Assembly (NCBI GenBank): GCA_009801015.1
Contig: VHZZ01004499.1
Coordinates: forward strand, 1 to 64,000
DNA: 64,000 nucleotides
Direction: 5' to 3'
From: Silene noctiflora
Lineage: Eukaryota > Streptophyta > Magnoliopsida > Caryophyllales > Caryophyllaceae
Position 1 is the stretch's first letter, and each line of letters opens with the position of its first letter. The translations under genes were made by a program, and so were the position numbers. Under the pieces are notes generated by a model that was given only the letters and a program-made list of their open reading frames with translations, was not told the origin of the DNA and did no database searches. Below are positions 11,691 through 23,900 of this stretch, one piece after another.

Positions 11691-14600
11691 TAAGTCTTCA
11701 AATTAAAGCTGTGTCTAGCGAGCTCATAAGGAAGCTTTCGGCACATTGCGAGGTGTGAAGCCATCTCGTACTAAAGAAAAGGGAAGTCTAGTTCTTTTCA
11801 TTCAAATGCACTTTTTTAGTACTAAAGAAGCAGCAGCGCTAAATTAATTTGCCTTAACCCCTTCCCGTGATATGATATAAGGAAGAAGCATTCCCATTTG
11901 TGCTCTGTTATCCCACTTCTCGCTTCGTGCACTATGTACGTTAGCAAAAAGCAAAAAATTAAATCTTCTTTTATGTTTTATGGGATGCAAGCGTCACGCG
12001 CCAACCCTAAACTCTTCCCCGCGTTCTGATCTTAGAGAAAGGAACTCTAATTTTCTGTTCACGTTCATACAGATGAAACGAGCGCAATCAGTAGTTTTCA
12101 TTTGAAAGCGTGGGGATCATATCACTAGACATGGTTTTCGAGGAGCTTTTTCCCCTATCTAAGTGCCTATACTTAATAAAGATTTTGAGAGGCATACGCG
12201 GCGAAAAATACGAAAGTGTCAAGGAAGCTATAAGATAGGACCGGACCAGTCTTGCAGTTTGAGCTCCTCGCGAGCCATACCATAAATACAAGAAAAAGCA
12301 GTTCAATCGGACAACCGATGACGAGGCTGTGGAACAATCATGGGAGAATTCCTTTTGGTAGTTCGACCTTTAGTTGAGCTCAGCATCTTCATTTCTGTAT
12401 TCCCTGTCTCAGCTGCGCCTATCTATCCCCTTTGTATTGTGTTGCACGAAGTTGTGCGTATGTGGAAAAGAACTCATCCTTAGAATGCAAGAGCGGGTAC
12501 TAGAAAAGTAAGCAACAAGGGTAAAGTTATCCTAAGCTGCTGACACGCATATATGACCAACTTAGACCTTGAGATTGGTTTCGCCGTCTACTGAGAAGAA
12601 GATCTTATCCTTTAATTAGGCGATAGCTCAATATAGCTACACGTACAATACAGGAGTCTTATCTCTCTATTCTCTTTTCATCATTACCGAGCTAGCATAG
12701 TGTACAGAACTCAACTCACAAAATAAGATAAAGATTCGAAGAAGGTCCAACAAAGGAATTGTAAGCCCGAAAACCATCCTTAAGCTATGAATCTTTTGAA
12801 GCGAGTATTCTACACCTATGCACGATTGCAAAAAAAGGAAGCTCTACTAAACTATAGGAAAACCCTTCTATAGAGTCTTGGTGATAGATCCGTGGAAAGA
12901 TCTTAATCTTAGGTGAGAAGACTAGTTCCCGGGCCTCGCTCCTTCTTGATACGGGAAATAAAGTACAAATAATGAGATTATTGGGCATGAACTGAAAGAG
13001 CGACTGGTCGTCTTCGGTTCGAACCACTCTTGCGGAAAGGATTCCTAGCCCAACAACCAAGTTTCGGGATTTCGCAGGCGAACCTGTCACATTATATTAA
13101 CTGATTGAAAGATATTTTAGGAATTCACAGCATGAATGTGCTTTTCTTTAAGACAGATAGGCATTCTTTCTTAGAGAGTCGCTTACAGTAAAGGTACCTG
13201 GGCTCTCCCTTTACCAATGGACCAAGTGTCTTTCACTATACTTGCTTGAGCTTTTTTTTTTTTAGTCCTTTTTTCTTTATTTTTTCTTTATTTGGTTTGC
13301 AGAATGCACTGTGTCCTGACTGGACTTTAACGGACTTGTCTTCCGCACGCGCATACATTCCCATTATGGAATGGACTAGATGATCTAAAGGTGCCCATAA
13401 CTCCGGGACGTTTATGATTGGTCAGAGTATGCTGATCTACGCTCTGGTCTAGCTACGAAAGGCTGGCGAATTTCTTTTCTGCTAGGTCGGAGCGGGCAAA
13501 ACTTGAGCGGGGGGTTCTTGGTAACTTACCAAAGCAATGATCAGTAGCCAGTCCTTTCGAATGAACAGTCACAAGGAGAGGAATAGGAAGACCAAAGCTG
13601 GGTTTCTACTAGTTTTTTAGCAGCATTACAGCTTACTTCTAAGTAGGATTGAAAGCTGTCTGGAGTCGGATTCGCGCGGTTTAAGTACGTCAGCGAAAGG
13701 AATAGGATCAAGCATTACCAGTGCTTTCGTGATAAGAGACCTCTCCTGGTTTTTCAGGCGTACTGGCATTCCTCTTTTTCTGAGCACTAAATTATCTGAA
13801 ATTTAGACTCGCGAATGTCGTGCCCTATTGTTCACAATTCAGTAAAAGTATTTCCCATTCTTCATCTGCTCTCTTTGCCTTTTGTCTAGCTTCGGGTGAA
13901 ACGCTTATGAGCTTTGCTTATTCGTGAAAGAAATTTATGTAGAACTGGCTCTACCTATTTTCTAAATATATAGAGAATGCAACTAGAGCTTATATTATAT
14001 AAAGGTAATTTTTTTTCTTTAATTGGCCCACCTCCCCTGGATTGTAGGATGATATCTAAAAAATTAAACTGGGATCTCGAAATCTAATAAGGCATAAGGA
14101 ACGGATGAAGGTTCACCGATATCTCATTGTGAGAGTATGCGACGCTGGCTTGGCTTCTCTTTTAAAAAGTAAGACGAGAAGACCATGCAAAGGGGGAAGC
14201 AGCTACAAAGGTAAGACCAGGTTCAGGAGGATCATCCAACCCTTGATCCAAGGGATGGGGCTACCACTCTAGTTAAAAGAGTCCGAGGAGTCGCGCTTCT
14301 TAGGCTGCCATTTCTATTGCTTTCCTCCGCTCATTGCGGTTCAGAAAAAATCGCCAATGTGGATCTACTTAGTACATCTCCTTGATCAATAAGACTTAAG
14401 GGTAGAGCAAGCTCCACCTCATTAAGTACCTTGTAAAAAAAAAAAAAAGAAAAGTACTAGGTTTGGCGAGCACGTGAACGAATCATCTATGGCAAGGGCA
14501 ATAAGGCACTTCTTTCAACCATTTGTGGTAAACCCTTTAAAAAACGAAGCTGTCGCCTGGATATATCTTGAGATTCTCTCGTTAAGCTACTTCCCCACTA

Positions 14601-15764
14601 GTTTCGAAGGATATGGTTCAATACTATCAAAGAACAGAAGATCCCGACCGAGGCCGGATTGGGAAAAGAATTCGATAGGCCAGCTTGAGAGACCGGACCC
14701 CTGGAGTCAAGAAAGAAGGGTAGTAAGGAAGAAAGAGTAGACAGTATAAGCCTTGGCTAGCGCCGACTAGCTAATCAGATCTAATTCCTTTAGATGACTA
14801 GCAAAGGCCCAGTCCTATTTAGGAGTAAGTGCCCTATTTTCCCCGTTGGGATCTATAAACAAAGCTCACAGGCAGCGTATATCCTCTCTCTACAGAGGAG
14901 CCTTTTCATACTTCAATTCGACGAAAATAATGAAATAATGTAAAGGTAGATCCTTAGATTTGGCCTACATACTTAGTTAAGAGTGCTTCTTCCGCTCCTT
15001 CACGAACGTAATTAAACCGCGAATATTTAAGATAGTAGAATAGAACTAGGTTTCCCAATCGAAGAGGTGAAGTGAAGTAGGGCGAAACGCATTAGGCTGC
15101 TGCGTGGATTGCAAACGAGATTTGGGCTCTTGAAATTCGAACACACTTCGCCTCTACTCTGGTTCTAAAAGTGCTCGTCTTTGCTGCTATTTGACCCCAA
15201 CGCTTGACCCCAAATGAGCTGCTTCCCTTATGAGCAAGCACAATAATCATAGGAATTCCGTTTGGTAGTTCGAGCTAATTAGTTAACGCGAACAGCCGGG
15301 GCAGACAGGAGGCAAGTTAAAAAAGTCGGCTTGGCTTCCTACGTGCTCTTACAGGGAGTCAGTCTGGTTCCAATCTCTTCCTCCTCACACTATGATCAAG
15401 TCTTTACCCAATTCTATTTATATTTATAGAATGCGCGAAGTAGTACACGCCGTGAGTGAAAGCTATGCTGACGAGTAAGAGGCTCTTAAAAAAAAAAAAG
15501 AGGTCAACTACTCATGAATGTAATCCCATATTATAATAATATGACACATGTAATGCTCCAATAAGGGAAGCAACCGAGCCCAGAGTCTTCTTATGTAAGT
15601 TAGACAAGCAGTACCCCTTTTTCTCACCTTTTGCATCTACATCAGTAGGAAGTCATTTACTTTTCAAATCTTAATTCTGCTTCAACACTTGCTATAGTTC
15701 TACAGTTCAATGTTATGAGGCTAGGATTAGGCTTAGTCTTGGAAGAAAGCCAGCCGTATCAGCC
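11691..15764. other. 4 kb without an assignable gene
   Basis: The rRNA similarity does not resume here. Long T and A runs occur at about 13252 and 14430. The frame at 14474-14740 (88 codons) and others are polar but unrecognised and probably chance. Confidence 0.45.
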
Positions 15765-15822
15765 TCTTTTCCATCTTCGATTGCTTCTGCTTCCGAGAGT
15801 TCTTGTCTTTCCGCGCTAGCTT
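15765..15822 (-). repeat. acidic/alanine coding relic, minus strand
   Basis: The reverse complement reads ASAERQELSEAEAIEDG. The SEAEA core followed by an acidic residue and glycine matches the minus-strand relic at 25690-25770 (NSEAEALADHGK) and the one at 27375-27412. The match is short, about 17 codons. Confidence 0.45.
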
Positions 15823-15849
15823 GCTCTTGAAAATACCTTTCTATTCCAT

Positions 15850-15878
15850 TTTATATTATAAAGGCATTAATTATAGGG
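15850..15878. repeat. short dispersed repeat ttatattataaaggcatta, copy A
   Basis: This roughly 28-base block centred on an AT palindrome is followed by ggcattaattatagg. A closely similar block lies at 30904-30930, with a two-base difference in the A run and one substitution. Confidence 0.5.
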
Positions 15879-18800
15879 TTTCGATCGAGGGTAACCAAGA
15901 GAAAAAGCTGACTTTATCCTACAGTAGCAGTACAGTAGGTCAGCAACCTACCTTCAAACAAAAGAATTCAAGCAAAGCGACCAGCCTTACTTTAGCTTGA
16001 CTTACTTTGACAGACATCGCTTTTGGCGTCTTTTGTGCCTTAGCTTAGCCTCCATAATTAGAATTAATACAAGGTGAAGACTCACCGGGCTAGCTCTAGC
16101 TAATTAGACACCGGCTTACCAAACTGCACTTTACTTTCGGCATCTTCAATTACAAGAATTTCAATAAATCAAAAAGTGCAAAAGTCTTAATAATGATAAA
16201 GAAATGTGAAAAGACTGGCTTGTCTGCCTCCTTCTTTCTTTTGACTCACAAAGTGACTAGACTGATCTGACTAGAAGGAAGACAAAAGTAAAAGAAAGTT
16301 GAATTGATACCTCGACTCCACAATTGGCAGCTTGCGGGTTGGATCACAATTACAATAGGCACTCTTAGCACGCGTGAGCCGGTTATCAGATTTAGAAAGG
16401 GATCGGTGAAATATAGAGTAAAGAAAAGTATGCAGCCCGGAAGTTGCTTGTGGGGCTAGGAATCCTTCACTCATCGAAGTATATCGTGTGTGTAAAGACA
16501 AGCACCTTTCTATCTTAATTCAAAGTTTCATTTTAAAGGAATCTTCATGCCCTATGGAAAAGCTTTTTTTGAGACTTCGCTTGCTCGTATGAAGAAAAAG
16601 GGTATTTCGTGAATCTAATTCAGGATCTAATAGTAAGGAAAAAACTCAACTCAAAATAACTTCTCCCTAATAAAACAGACTCTTGAGATATGAATTTGCC
16701 AAATTAAGATACCAATCTCAGCAAGTGGGCGACCCTACTTTAAAATTTTATTTAATTATAACAGAAGAAAGACACCTTCTTACTTAAAGTAAAGGCCAGT
16801 CTTCCGTTTTAGGTATTCTCTTCATATCCTCCTGAGTAGTCTGGTTAGTCTTGTGGAGAACCTCAGACCGGAATACAGAATAAAAACAATAGGGGAAAGG
16901 TCGGTGGACTTCGATGAGGTACGCCTAAATACTTCGCGGCAAGCGCGCAAATCCTTCTTCCCATTCAAACAAAAAAGGGTAAATAAATGAGTTCAACCCT
17001 AACGCAGCAAGCAATAGCAATAGGCGCCCACCCAACCAGCCAAGGAAGCTATCCGCTCAATACCTATTCCCAATTGGATCAGAACTTTAAAAGTTATGGG
17101 ATTGATCTTTGTATATTACTATATTAACAGAGATTGGGACGAAACAACGAAAGGATAGACTGAGAAGCTACGACGGCATGGCATAATGCTGCTTCTTCCT
17201 CCTCGAAAAAATTTTAAATGTAAAAGGATTCTGATATCTCGGACAGAACCTCCTATATAATATGTATATAATATGCTTTAGGTTGGTTTGAAAAAGAAAA
17301 AAAAAAATAGGAAGTATAGTGCTAGTCTTTAAGCCAGGTACGTATCGATCCAAGCCCAGTTAGTTAGCATCACTAGGCTTTCAACAACTAAAAGCATTTT
17401 GAGAACCCTTATTATCTTCTCAAACGGAAGCTCGCAAAACTAGAGATTCTTTAATTCTTTTTCTTTGAATTCCTCTGAACGTTTATGAACCGAGCTCAAG
17501 GTAGACTTCTTATCTTTTTTATCCGACCCTATAATCGGCAAGCATATATTGTTATTGCTATTGTTAGCACATAAAAATTACAGAAATACAAGAAAAAGAT
17601 TGGACATCACATGCATTGCTAGTAAATAACCGTTACGGCCCCCAATTCTTTGGGGTGGGCTAAGACCGATCGGATATTCTAAACTATCGCGTGTATGGGA
17701 TTGTGAATTAAGTAAAAGGAGTACAATTAAGCAAAGAAAAATTATAGGGTGCATTAAGTTCACAGAATTCTCCAAGAGCGTTATTTGATGAGCTTGTGAT
17801 TTAAGAAGAGCACCGGGCGCACTGGCGAGCAATTGAGCACTCGAGGATACCGTCAAGGAAAGAAAGACAGCAAACCGGCCGAAAACTCTTGTTTATTGTT
17901 GCAAGAGACTTCGATCCGTGGAAATAGACTCAAGTAATTTACCAGGGCCCTTACCATTACTCTATCTTTTTGGTAGACTGAAAAAACGAGTGAAATGCCT
18001 TTCTTTCATCCCTGCCGGCGTTTTTCGTTACTCGAGCCGTTTTACTAGTGAATAAGACTTCTAAAATAAAAAAACAATACAATAAAGAACCCGGGAAAAC
18101 GACATGAAAAATCAAACCAACCCAGCCACCTAACCAAAGCAATAGAGACCCCAAAAGAAAGGGAGAGCCTCGCCTTTACAAACAATGAAAGACTCAGTTA
18201 AAGAAAGCTTATTCGCTTGGAGTCTACTTCCTTATCCTTTATTGCTCAAATCTTTCAATAGTGATTAAAAAAGAATCAAAAAAGAGTAGCAAACGAAAAA
18301 AAGTTATGGGCGTCTTGACCTCGACTTTGAAAGTTAGGATTTATCATCCCCAAGAGACAGGACCCCTTCCTGCTGCTAAGTCCGTACAAAGATGGGGGCA
18401 CTTCCAGAGGGAGCCCCCTGAGGGTTCAGGTCTTAAAGAGGAAAACAACCAAAGGAGAGTCCTCGGGTACCTATTTGCATTGTTTTTTATGAAATGAATA
18501 AGACTGAAGCGAGGTTTGAAATGACTCAACATAAAAAGAGGAATTAATGACCCGTAACGCCTTCCTCAATACAATAAAGGCAGGAAGAAGCCCAATGGTG
18601 ATCTTTTATCCCGGCTTGATGGGCAACTACTTTCTTCTTCCTAGTTTACCGAGGGACAGGTTTTCCAGACTTAGCTAACGCTCATAGCACGCCCGGCGTG
18701 GCACGTAGACAGACAGAAATTTCTTGACTGCTTTCTGAACGTACAGCCTTTAATACCACTACTCCCCTTCCTCTTTCTGCTTCCTCGCCTAAAAACTATG

Positions 18801-19334
18801 AAAGAAAGGATCTCGTTTGAGGGTTAAGTAAAAGCGCTGACAACAAACGAGCATCAAGTCACCCTAATCCCGATCCATCACCATAAGCCGGAATCAAGGT
18901 AAGTAGTAGGCTTTTTTTTTTTCAAAAAAGTTTTGTGTAGCGCAGGGTCGTGAAAGAGCGCTTTTAGCAAGTTCGGCAATCTGAGGGTGTCCATTTCTTT
19001 TTCTGGGACCAGTCTTCGTATCTTGATGCCTAAATACCCGAACGCTTTCCTTATCTGCCTTACCAGAATTTCTTCTGAGCCCGGTTGATACTAAACTCTG
19101 ACTCTTGTTATATTTATATAATTAAATTTAGAAGAATAAAGATGTGTTAAGTCTACCTCTTGCCAGGATTCTCTTCGATGACGTAAGCCACTCTTACTAG
19201 ATTCATTTTAGGGGAGTTTGCTTGGGTATTGTCCTAGAAAAGTTAAGATATATAATATAGTATAATAAGAATATTAAAGGGTCGAGTAGTCGGAGCCGAT
19301 GAGAGACCCACCAATTCTTCTTTTAATTTTAATG
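15879..19334. other. 3.4 kb without an assignable gene
   Basis: The minus strand at 17957-18154 is open for 65 codons with a hydrophobic first half (GSLLLWLGGWVGLIF), unrecognised. AT palindromes occur at about 17258-17275 and 19250-19270. Nothing else stands out. Confidence 0.45.
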
Positions 19335-19592
19335 ACAAAGTTCCTACTACGGATGAAGCGGATGATGCTGATCTTGTAACAGCTACTGATAATACAGATA
19401 GATCCTCCTATTCATATACCTGACGGAGACGATAGAGAGACTGTTGATGAGATATTACTGGTATTCACGGAAAAAAAAATCCACCAGATGTGATACGAGC
19501 GAGAAAGAATCAGATCAAATGGATGAGCAATCAGATAAAGAAAAGGCAGTGGTTTATGGGGATGACGCCCCCGTCGATGCTGATGGGTAGAC
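19335..19592 (+). repeat. acidic/alanine coding relics, pair at 19.35 and 19.55 kb
   Basis: Bases about 19337-19405 translate as KVPTTDEADDADLVTATDN. Bases about 19497-19590 translate as SEKESDQMDEQSDKEKAVV followed by YGDDAPVDADG. The two are about 100 bases apart and in different frames; the piece between reads HIPDGDDRETVDEILL. The DDAPVDAD core recurs at 55858 (EAPVADADD). They lie 0.8-1.1 kb upstream of cox2, with no evident link. Confidence 0.5.
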
Positions 19593-19798
19593 TGGTCTCA
19601 CTTCTATCTAAGGCGAGGCCAGAAAGACGCAATCTCAGTAGTACCAATAAAAAGAAGAGGCAGAGAGGATGGCCATGCTTCTTCTTTGCTAGGGATAGTC
19701 TTTGGCGCAGCATCTTTCTTTCGAGCGGATCCTAAACAATAGTCAAAGGCGCTTTTGACCACCCAATTGACTCGGGATTCCTGCGGCACTTGGGCTAG

Positions 19799-20053
19799 TT
19801 GCCAATTAGAATTACAGGGTATAAGACACGAGCGAATGATTTACCTGGTTCGAACAAAGAGACATGGGTATGCCAGGACACCTACACCAACAAGGCAGGG
19901 GCAGGCGATCACTTTGGTTACGCAGCTCGGTTAGTGAGAAAGCCCTTTTCATACATCTGCGACTGTCAAAAAGTGGGGTTGGCCATGCTTGCTCTTTTAT
20001 TTACTGGGCTATTTGGGAAAGCTTCCCCTTTCTTTCCACAACCAGAGATATAA
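19799..20053 (+). CDS. unrecognised open frame upstream of cox2
   Basis: An 84-codon frame lies about 360 bases before the cox2 frame. Its first two thirds read like a soluble polar protein (for example NDLPGSNKETWVCQDTY, then AGAGDHFGYAARLV). The last third is hydrophobic. I do not recognise a family. The start shown here is a TTG, so the true start is uncertain. A second frame overlaps it at 19864-20178 and at most one of the two is likely to be real. It could be a relic or chance. Confidence 0.2.
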   Translation: MPIRITGYKTRANDLPGSNKETWVCQDTYTNKAGAGDHFGYAARLVRKPFSYICDCQKVGLAMLALLFTGLFGKASPFFPQPEI

Positions 20054-20134
20054 ATTCTTCGTATTCTCCTTCCCCGGGGTTTAACTTGTCTACATGCACA
20101 CCACTCAAAAAAAAAAGCATACCTTATGGCTTAA

Positions 20135-20326
20135 ATGCTCCACATCGTTCACAAAAAAAGTTTTCTGTTGTACCGTAGGATGAGCAATTATGCATACTCC
20201 CAAGCAGAGAGGGCTCATCAGCAAGCAAGAGATTCTACAAATAGAGTAGATAGAACGCATGTAGAACAAGAGAATATAGACAATCTACTACTAAGAAAGC
20301 TGCCCCGATATGAGATTTTAGGGTGA
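20135..20326 (+). CDS. unrecognised 63-codon open frame just upstream of cox2
   Basis: A short polar frame ends 85 bases before the cox2 ATG. Its C-terminal half is rich in charged residues and glutamine (AHQQARDSTNRVDRTHVEQ). I see no known domain. Its position suggests it could lie in the 5' leader of the cox2 transcript. The 20327-20410 spacer is G-rich and contains a possible short hairpin around cggggtcttc and ggaagccccgg. No standard group II intron domain V is visible there. Chance is a fair explanation. Confidence 0.2.
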   Translation: MLHIVHKKSFLLYRRMSNYAYSQAERAHQQARDSTNRVDRTHVEQENIDNLLLRKLPRYEILG

Positions 20327-20410
20327 GACACAGATAGCAAATTCGGGGTCTTCTAGGCAGAATATAGTAGCTGCGTACGGTGCGGGAAGCCCCGGAAAAC
20401 GAAGGCAGAA

Positions 20411-20950
20411 ATGACGGCTACCCATGTTGCGCAGGAAAAGAAAGGATGGAAGGGAGCAAGTGATGTAGAACCCTCATTTGCTCTCTTATACTCAATGGAC
20501 GAGGTAGTAGTAGATCCGGCGATTACTATCAAAGCTATAGGCCATCAATGGTATTGGACTTATGAATATTCAGACTATAACTCTTCCGACGAACAGGCAC
20601 TCACTTTTGACAGTTATATGATTCCAGAAGATGACTTAGAATTGGGACAATTACGCTTATTAGAAGTCGACAATAGAGTCGTTGTACCAGCCAAAAGCCA
20701 TCTCAGAATTCTTGTAACATCGGCTGATGTACTTCATAGTTGGGCAGTACCCTCCTTAGGAGTCAAATGTGATGCAGTACCGGGGCGCTTAAATCAGACC
20801 GCCATTTTCATACAAAGAGAAGGAGTCTACTACGGACAGTGCAGCGAAATTTGTGGAACTAATCACGCTTTTATGCCTATCGTCGTAGAAGCTCTGTCTA
20901 GGAAAGATTACGCTTCTTGGGTAGCGACTCAATTAATACCCCAAACTTGA
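20411..20950 (+). CDS. cox2: cytochrome c oxidase subunit 2, CuA-domain part (N-terminal membrane half missing)
   Basis: This frame encodes the intermembrane-space domain of COX2, which takes electrons from cytochrome c and passes them from the CuA centre to COX1. It has 179 codons; plant COX2 normally has about 260. The first 20 residues are unrelated to COX2. From [12 protein letters not shown] (base 20471 on), corresponding to about residue 99 of plant COX2, the match runs unbroken to the usual C-terminus LIPQT and a TGA. The aromatic [10 protein letters not shown] region and all CuA ligands are present: H109 in DVLHSW, then C144, E146, C148, H152 and M155 in [14 protein letters not shown]. 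Exon junctions known in plants at nucleotides 373 and 691 are fused, so neither intron is present. Conserved tryptophans are genomic TGG rather than the CGG often edited in angiosperms. The two membrane helices that normally precede this point are absent. It may be a truncated duplicate, a downstream exon of a trans-spliced gene, or a split gene. Confidence 0.93.
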   Translation: MTATHVAQEKKGWKGASDVEPSFALLYSMDEVVVDPAITIKAIGHQWYWTYEYSDYNSSDEQALTFDSYMIPEDDLELGQLRLLEVDNRVVVPAKSHLRILVTSADVLHSWAVPSLGVKCDAVPGRLNQTAIFIQREGVYYGQCSEICGTNHAFMPIVVEALSRKDYASWVATQLIPQT

Positions 20951-23900
20951 GAAGCAAAAAAAGAAAAAGAAAAAAAGCAAAAGAAAGCTCAAAGCCAGTC
21001 AAAGTAAGAAGGGAAGAAGGCTTCGTTCTACTCCTTTAGTAGAAAGAAAGTAGAGTGCATAAGCGCCCCTCCAGAGAGAGAGAGAAAGAGAGGCGAGTAC
21101 TACACAAGCTCATAAGTTAACAATAACAAGTACGGAACGAGTCTACAAAGCTGACCCGCTTGCTTCCGTTGAAGCTTCCCGCACTAGAGAATAGGCATTC
21201 CGATATGGTAGGAAGACTCCCCCTTTTTAGGTCGACCACTCTCTTAGATAGGAATAGGAGCGATCACGAAGCTGTATCATATATATAAAGGCAAGCAGCC
21301 CTTATAGCAATAGAAGAGACGGCCTACTTATAGCCAGCCTTCCCTTTCCCCCGCCCAGTGATTGACTCTTTCTGCTCCGGATAGTCATCCCTTTTTTCTT
21401 CTATTCTTCACAATGGGAATCTTTCTTCAACCACCAAGATTGGTACCTTTCTCAACCGCGATCGAAGTAATCCCGGAAGCTGACTCTTTTATATTCTTAT
21501 TTGCAATCAGACATAATAGACAGAAAAGCCCTGGGGATAGACCTCTTTTTTCTTCTATTCTAAGGTAGAGGACATCAAAAGATAGCTTTTACTAGACCTA
21601 ATGTAAGCAGTAGTGCCTCCGTTCCCCGAATTAGAAACCCGGCCCGGTAGCTAGCTAACACGGCTAATCCTGACTTTATATTTCTTTATGTTTAATTAAT
21701 CCAGGGTTTGTGGAGCGCCTCCCACCTTTTTTTATTATATTGGAAAAGCAGAGAATAGGTCCTGTTTAAGGTGGGCTTAACTTGTAGTTTGCCAAAAAGC
21801 TTAGGGCAGTTTGGTAGAAACCTGTCTTTCAAGCATTTTCGCTTCCAAGTAAGTTTCCCGCTCTATGGGACGGAATGAAACTTGTTTCCGCACGTATTTT
21901 AAATATAAATCTATGCTTATACTCGAATTCTAGGAGGTTAGTCTCCTTCTCTGGTTAGAGCTTGACTTGAAAGGATTCGGTAGTGTCTACCGGGACTTGA
22001 TGAAGTGCTTAGGTGGTGTCAACTGGAGTTGGTGAAGCATGCGGCAGATCATCTTTAACTCGAAGTGGTTTACCATCCCTTCCTTTGCTTGCTACTCGGT
22101 AAAGAGTGAAATGAGTGGAATTTACTGGTTTTGAGGGTGTGCACCCGAAGGGTTGGAAGCTGGCATCCGCTTTATCAGCTAAGGGCGGTTGGGCTCATGA
22201 AGATAGAGGGTCGTCCTTAAAGCAGAGCGGGAGTCTTTCCTTTCGACCCATTACATGTAACTGGGAATTTATAGATGGCCCCTCCTTTTTTCCTGAAATT
22301 AAGATTGTAATTTGAATTTACTGACGTTCTCCTATCCCGGATTCTATCTTATGTGATAACAAAACTTCGAATCGAAACCGTTTCTATTTTTCTTGAAATC
22401 GTACTCCTAGTTCTCGACCTCGTCTTCCTACCCTTATCGCCTGTAAAACAACTACACGAGTCGCTCTTATATAAGATATTACTTCGAGTACTTTCTCCTC
22501 ACTTCACTTAAAAAGACGGGATTGGATTTCTCAAACCCTCCTTAAAAGTGATCCTCTATTTTTTCTCTACATAGTATAGTTAGGCTTTGGATTCCATTAT
22601 CAGCAGCCATCTCTGGAATTTCTTCCTTGCCTTCTAAGTTTAATCTTCGCCCTCTAAGTTGGTTAACGTACTCTTGCCTCATTTTTTTTCCTTTTACGTA
22701 TGTAAGTTGATGGCATGATGCTCCTACCTCTTACTTTCGCTGCAACTTCATCTCTTTTGCTCGTTCCCTGCGATTAGAAAGGGCATACGCCGCTCTCTTT
22801 TACACGGGTACGCGGGGATCCCTCGTTTAAACTCACCTATACTATGCTAAGGAAAGACTTAACCCGGATTCTTCTTTCTTCCCCGGCGTACCTGCAATAT
22901 CACTAGAGTACTAGATTTGCCTCCGCCGCTGTTTACTGAGTAGGTGTATTGGAATTTCCATCTCGGCTTGCTTATTTACTTGATTCTATTATCAAGCTAG
23001 GGAATTTAGCCCCTTGTCTAAAAAAATTACTAATCTTTAATAAGGTATATCCTGATTGCACAGACAGAGAGAATCCCATGATTTTTTGGATTTATGAGTT
23101 GGGCGCTAAGCTAGTGAGCTAAGGCATGAGTTTGCTTCCCTTATGAAGATGAGATGCAAGTACCCTTATTCCATCATGCTTGGTTTGTAATAGTACTGGC
23201 TTTTTTCCACTTTACTAATAGGGCTGGTCTTATAAGATCTCTACCTTAATCTGAAAGATGGTTTTCATGACCCCTATCTTTCTCTACGCCGCTAGAAGGT
23301 GATCCTCTCTCCTGAAAGTGAGTGAATGGGCACAGACACTTTAATAAACCAAAGCGAGAAAGGAAGCTATTCGAAGTGTCCACATACGTGATCGACCAAT
23401 TAAGAGGAAAATGTCTTTCTAAAAGTTTCAAGAAAAGCTTGGGAGGACGTGCTTTATCTGAGTAGGGGGTAGAATTATATCAATCTCGGGAATATCTCCA
23501 CAGGGGGTTTAAAAGGTTCTTTCCGATATCGATTAATTAAATCTATCAACCAATTTCACCATAATAATGAGAATAATGTGCTAGCCTGCGCCGAGTCTTC
23601 GTTCCCACATACACACGTGCATTGAGTGCTGGGTTGACAATGCTTTTCTTCTATGAAACTTAAGGAAGCTCTTTAAATGGAATCTCGCTCCGGAACTCTT
23701 GACGTCGCAGGAAAGATAAAGGAGAAGTGTCAAGAGATGGTGGGGCTGGCTGAAACTGCTCTTAGATAAAAAAGACCTTTACTTGGGGCTTCAAGGCTGA
23801 CTCTCCCCCAAGAGGATGAGTCCAAGGATAGGCGGCCAAAGAAGACTGAACTAGAGGCGTCGAGATTACCAACTTTGCTTCCAAGATTACCTTTTTTGTT

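Noticed and set aside
12960-13040. ggttcgaacc, like a tRNA T arm
   Set aside because: No acceptor, D or anticodon stems can be drawn around it. The same holds for ttcaagtccc at 63540 and ctcgattccc at 10642.
20340-20410. Possible group II intron 3' end just before cox2
   Set aside because: No AGC-containing 34-base domain V hairpin with a GNRA-type loop can be found, and the COX2 homology does not start at a known intron site.
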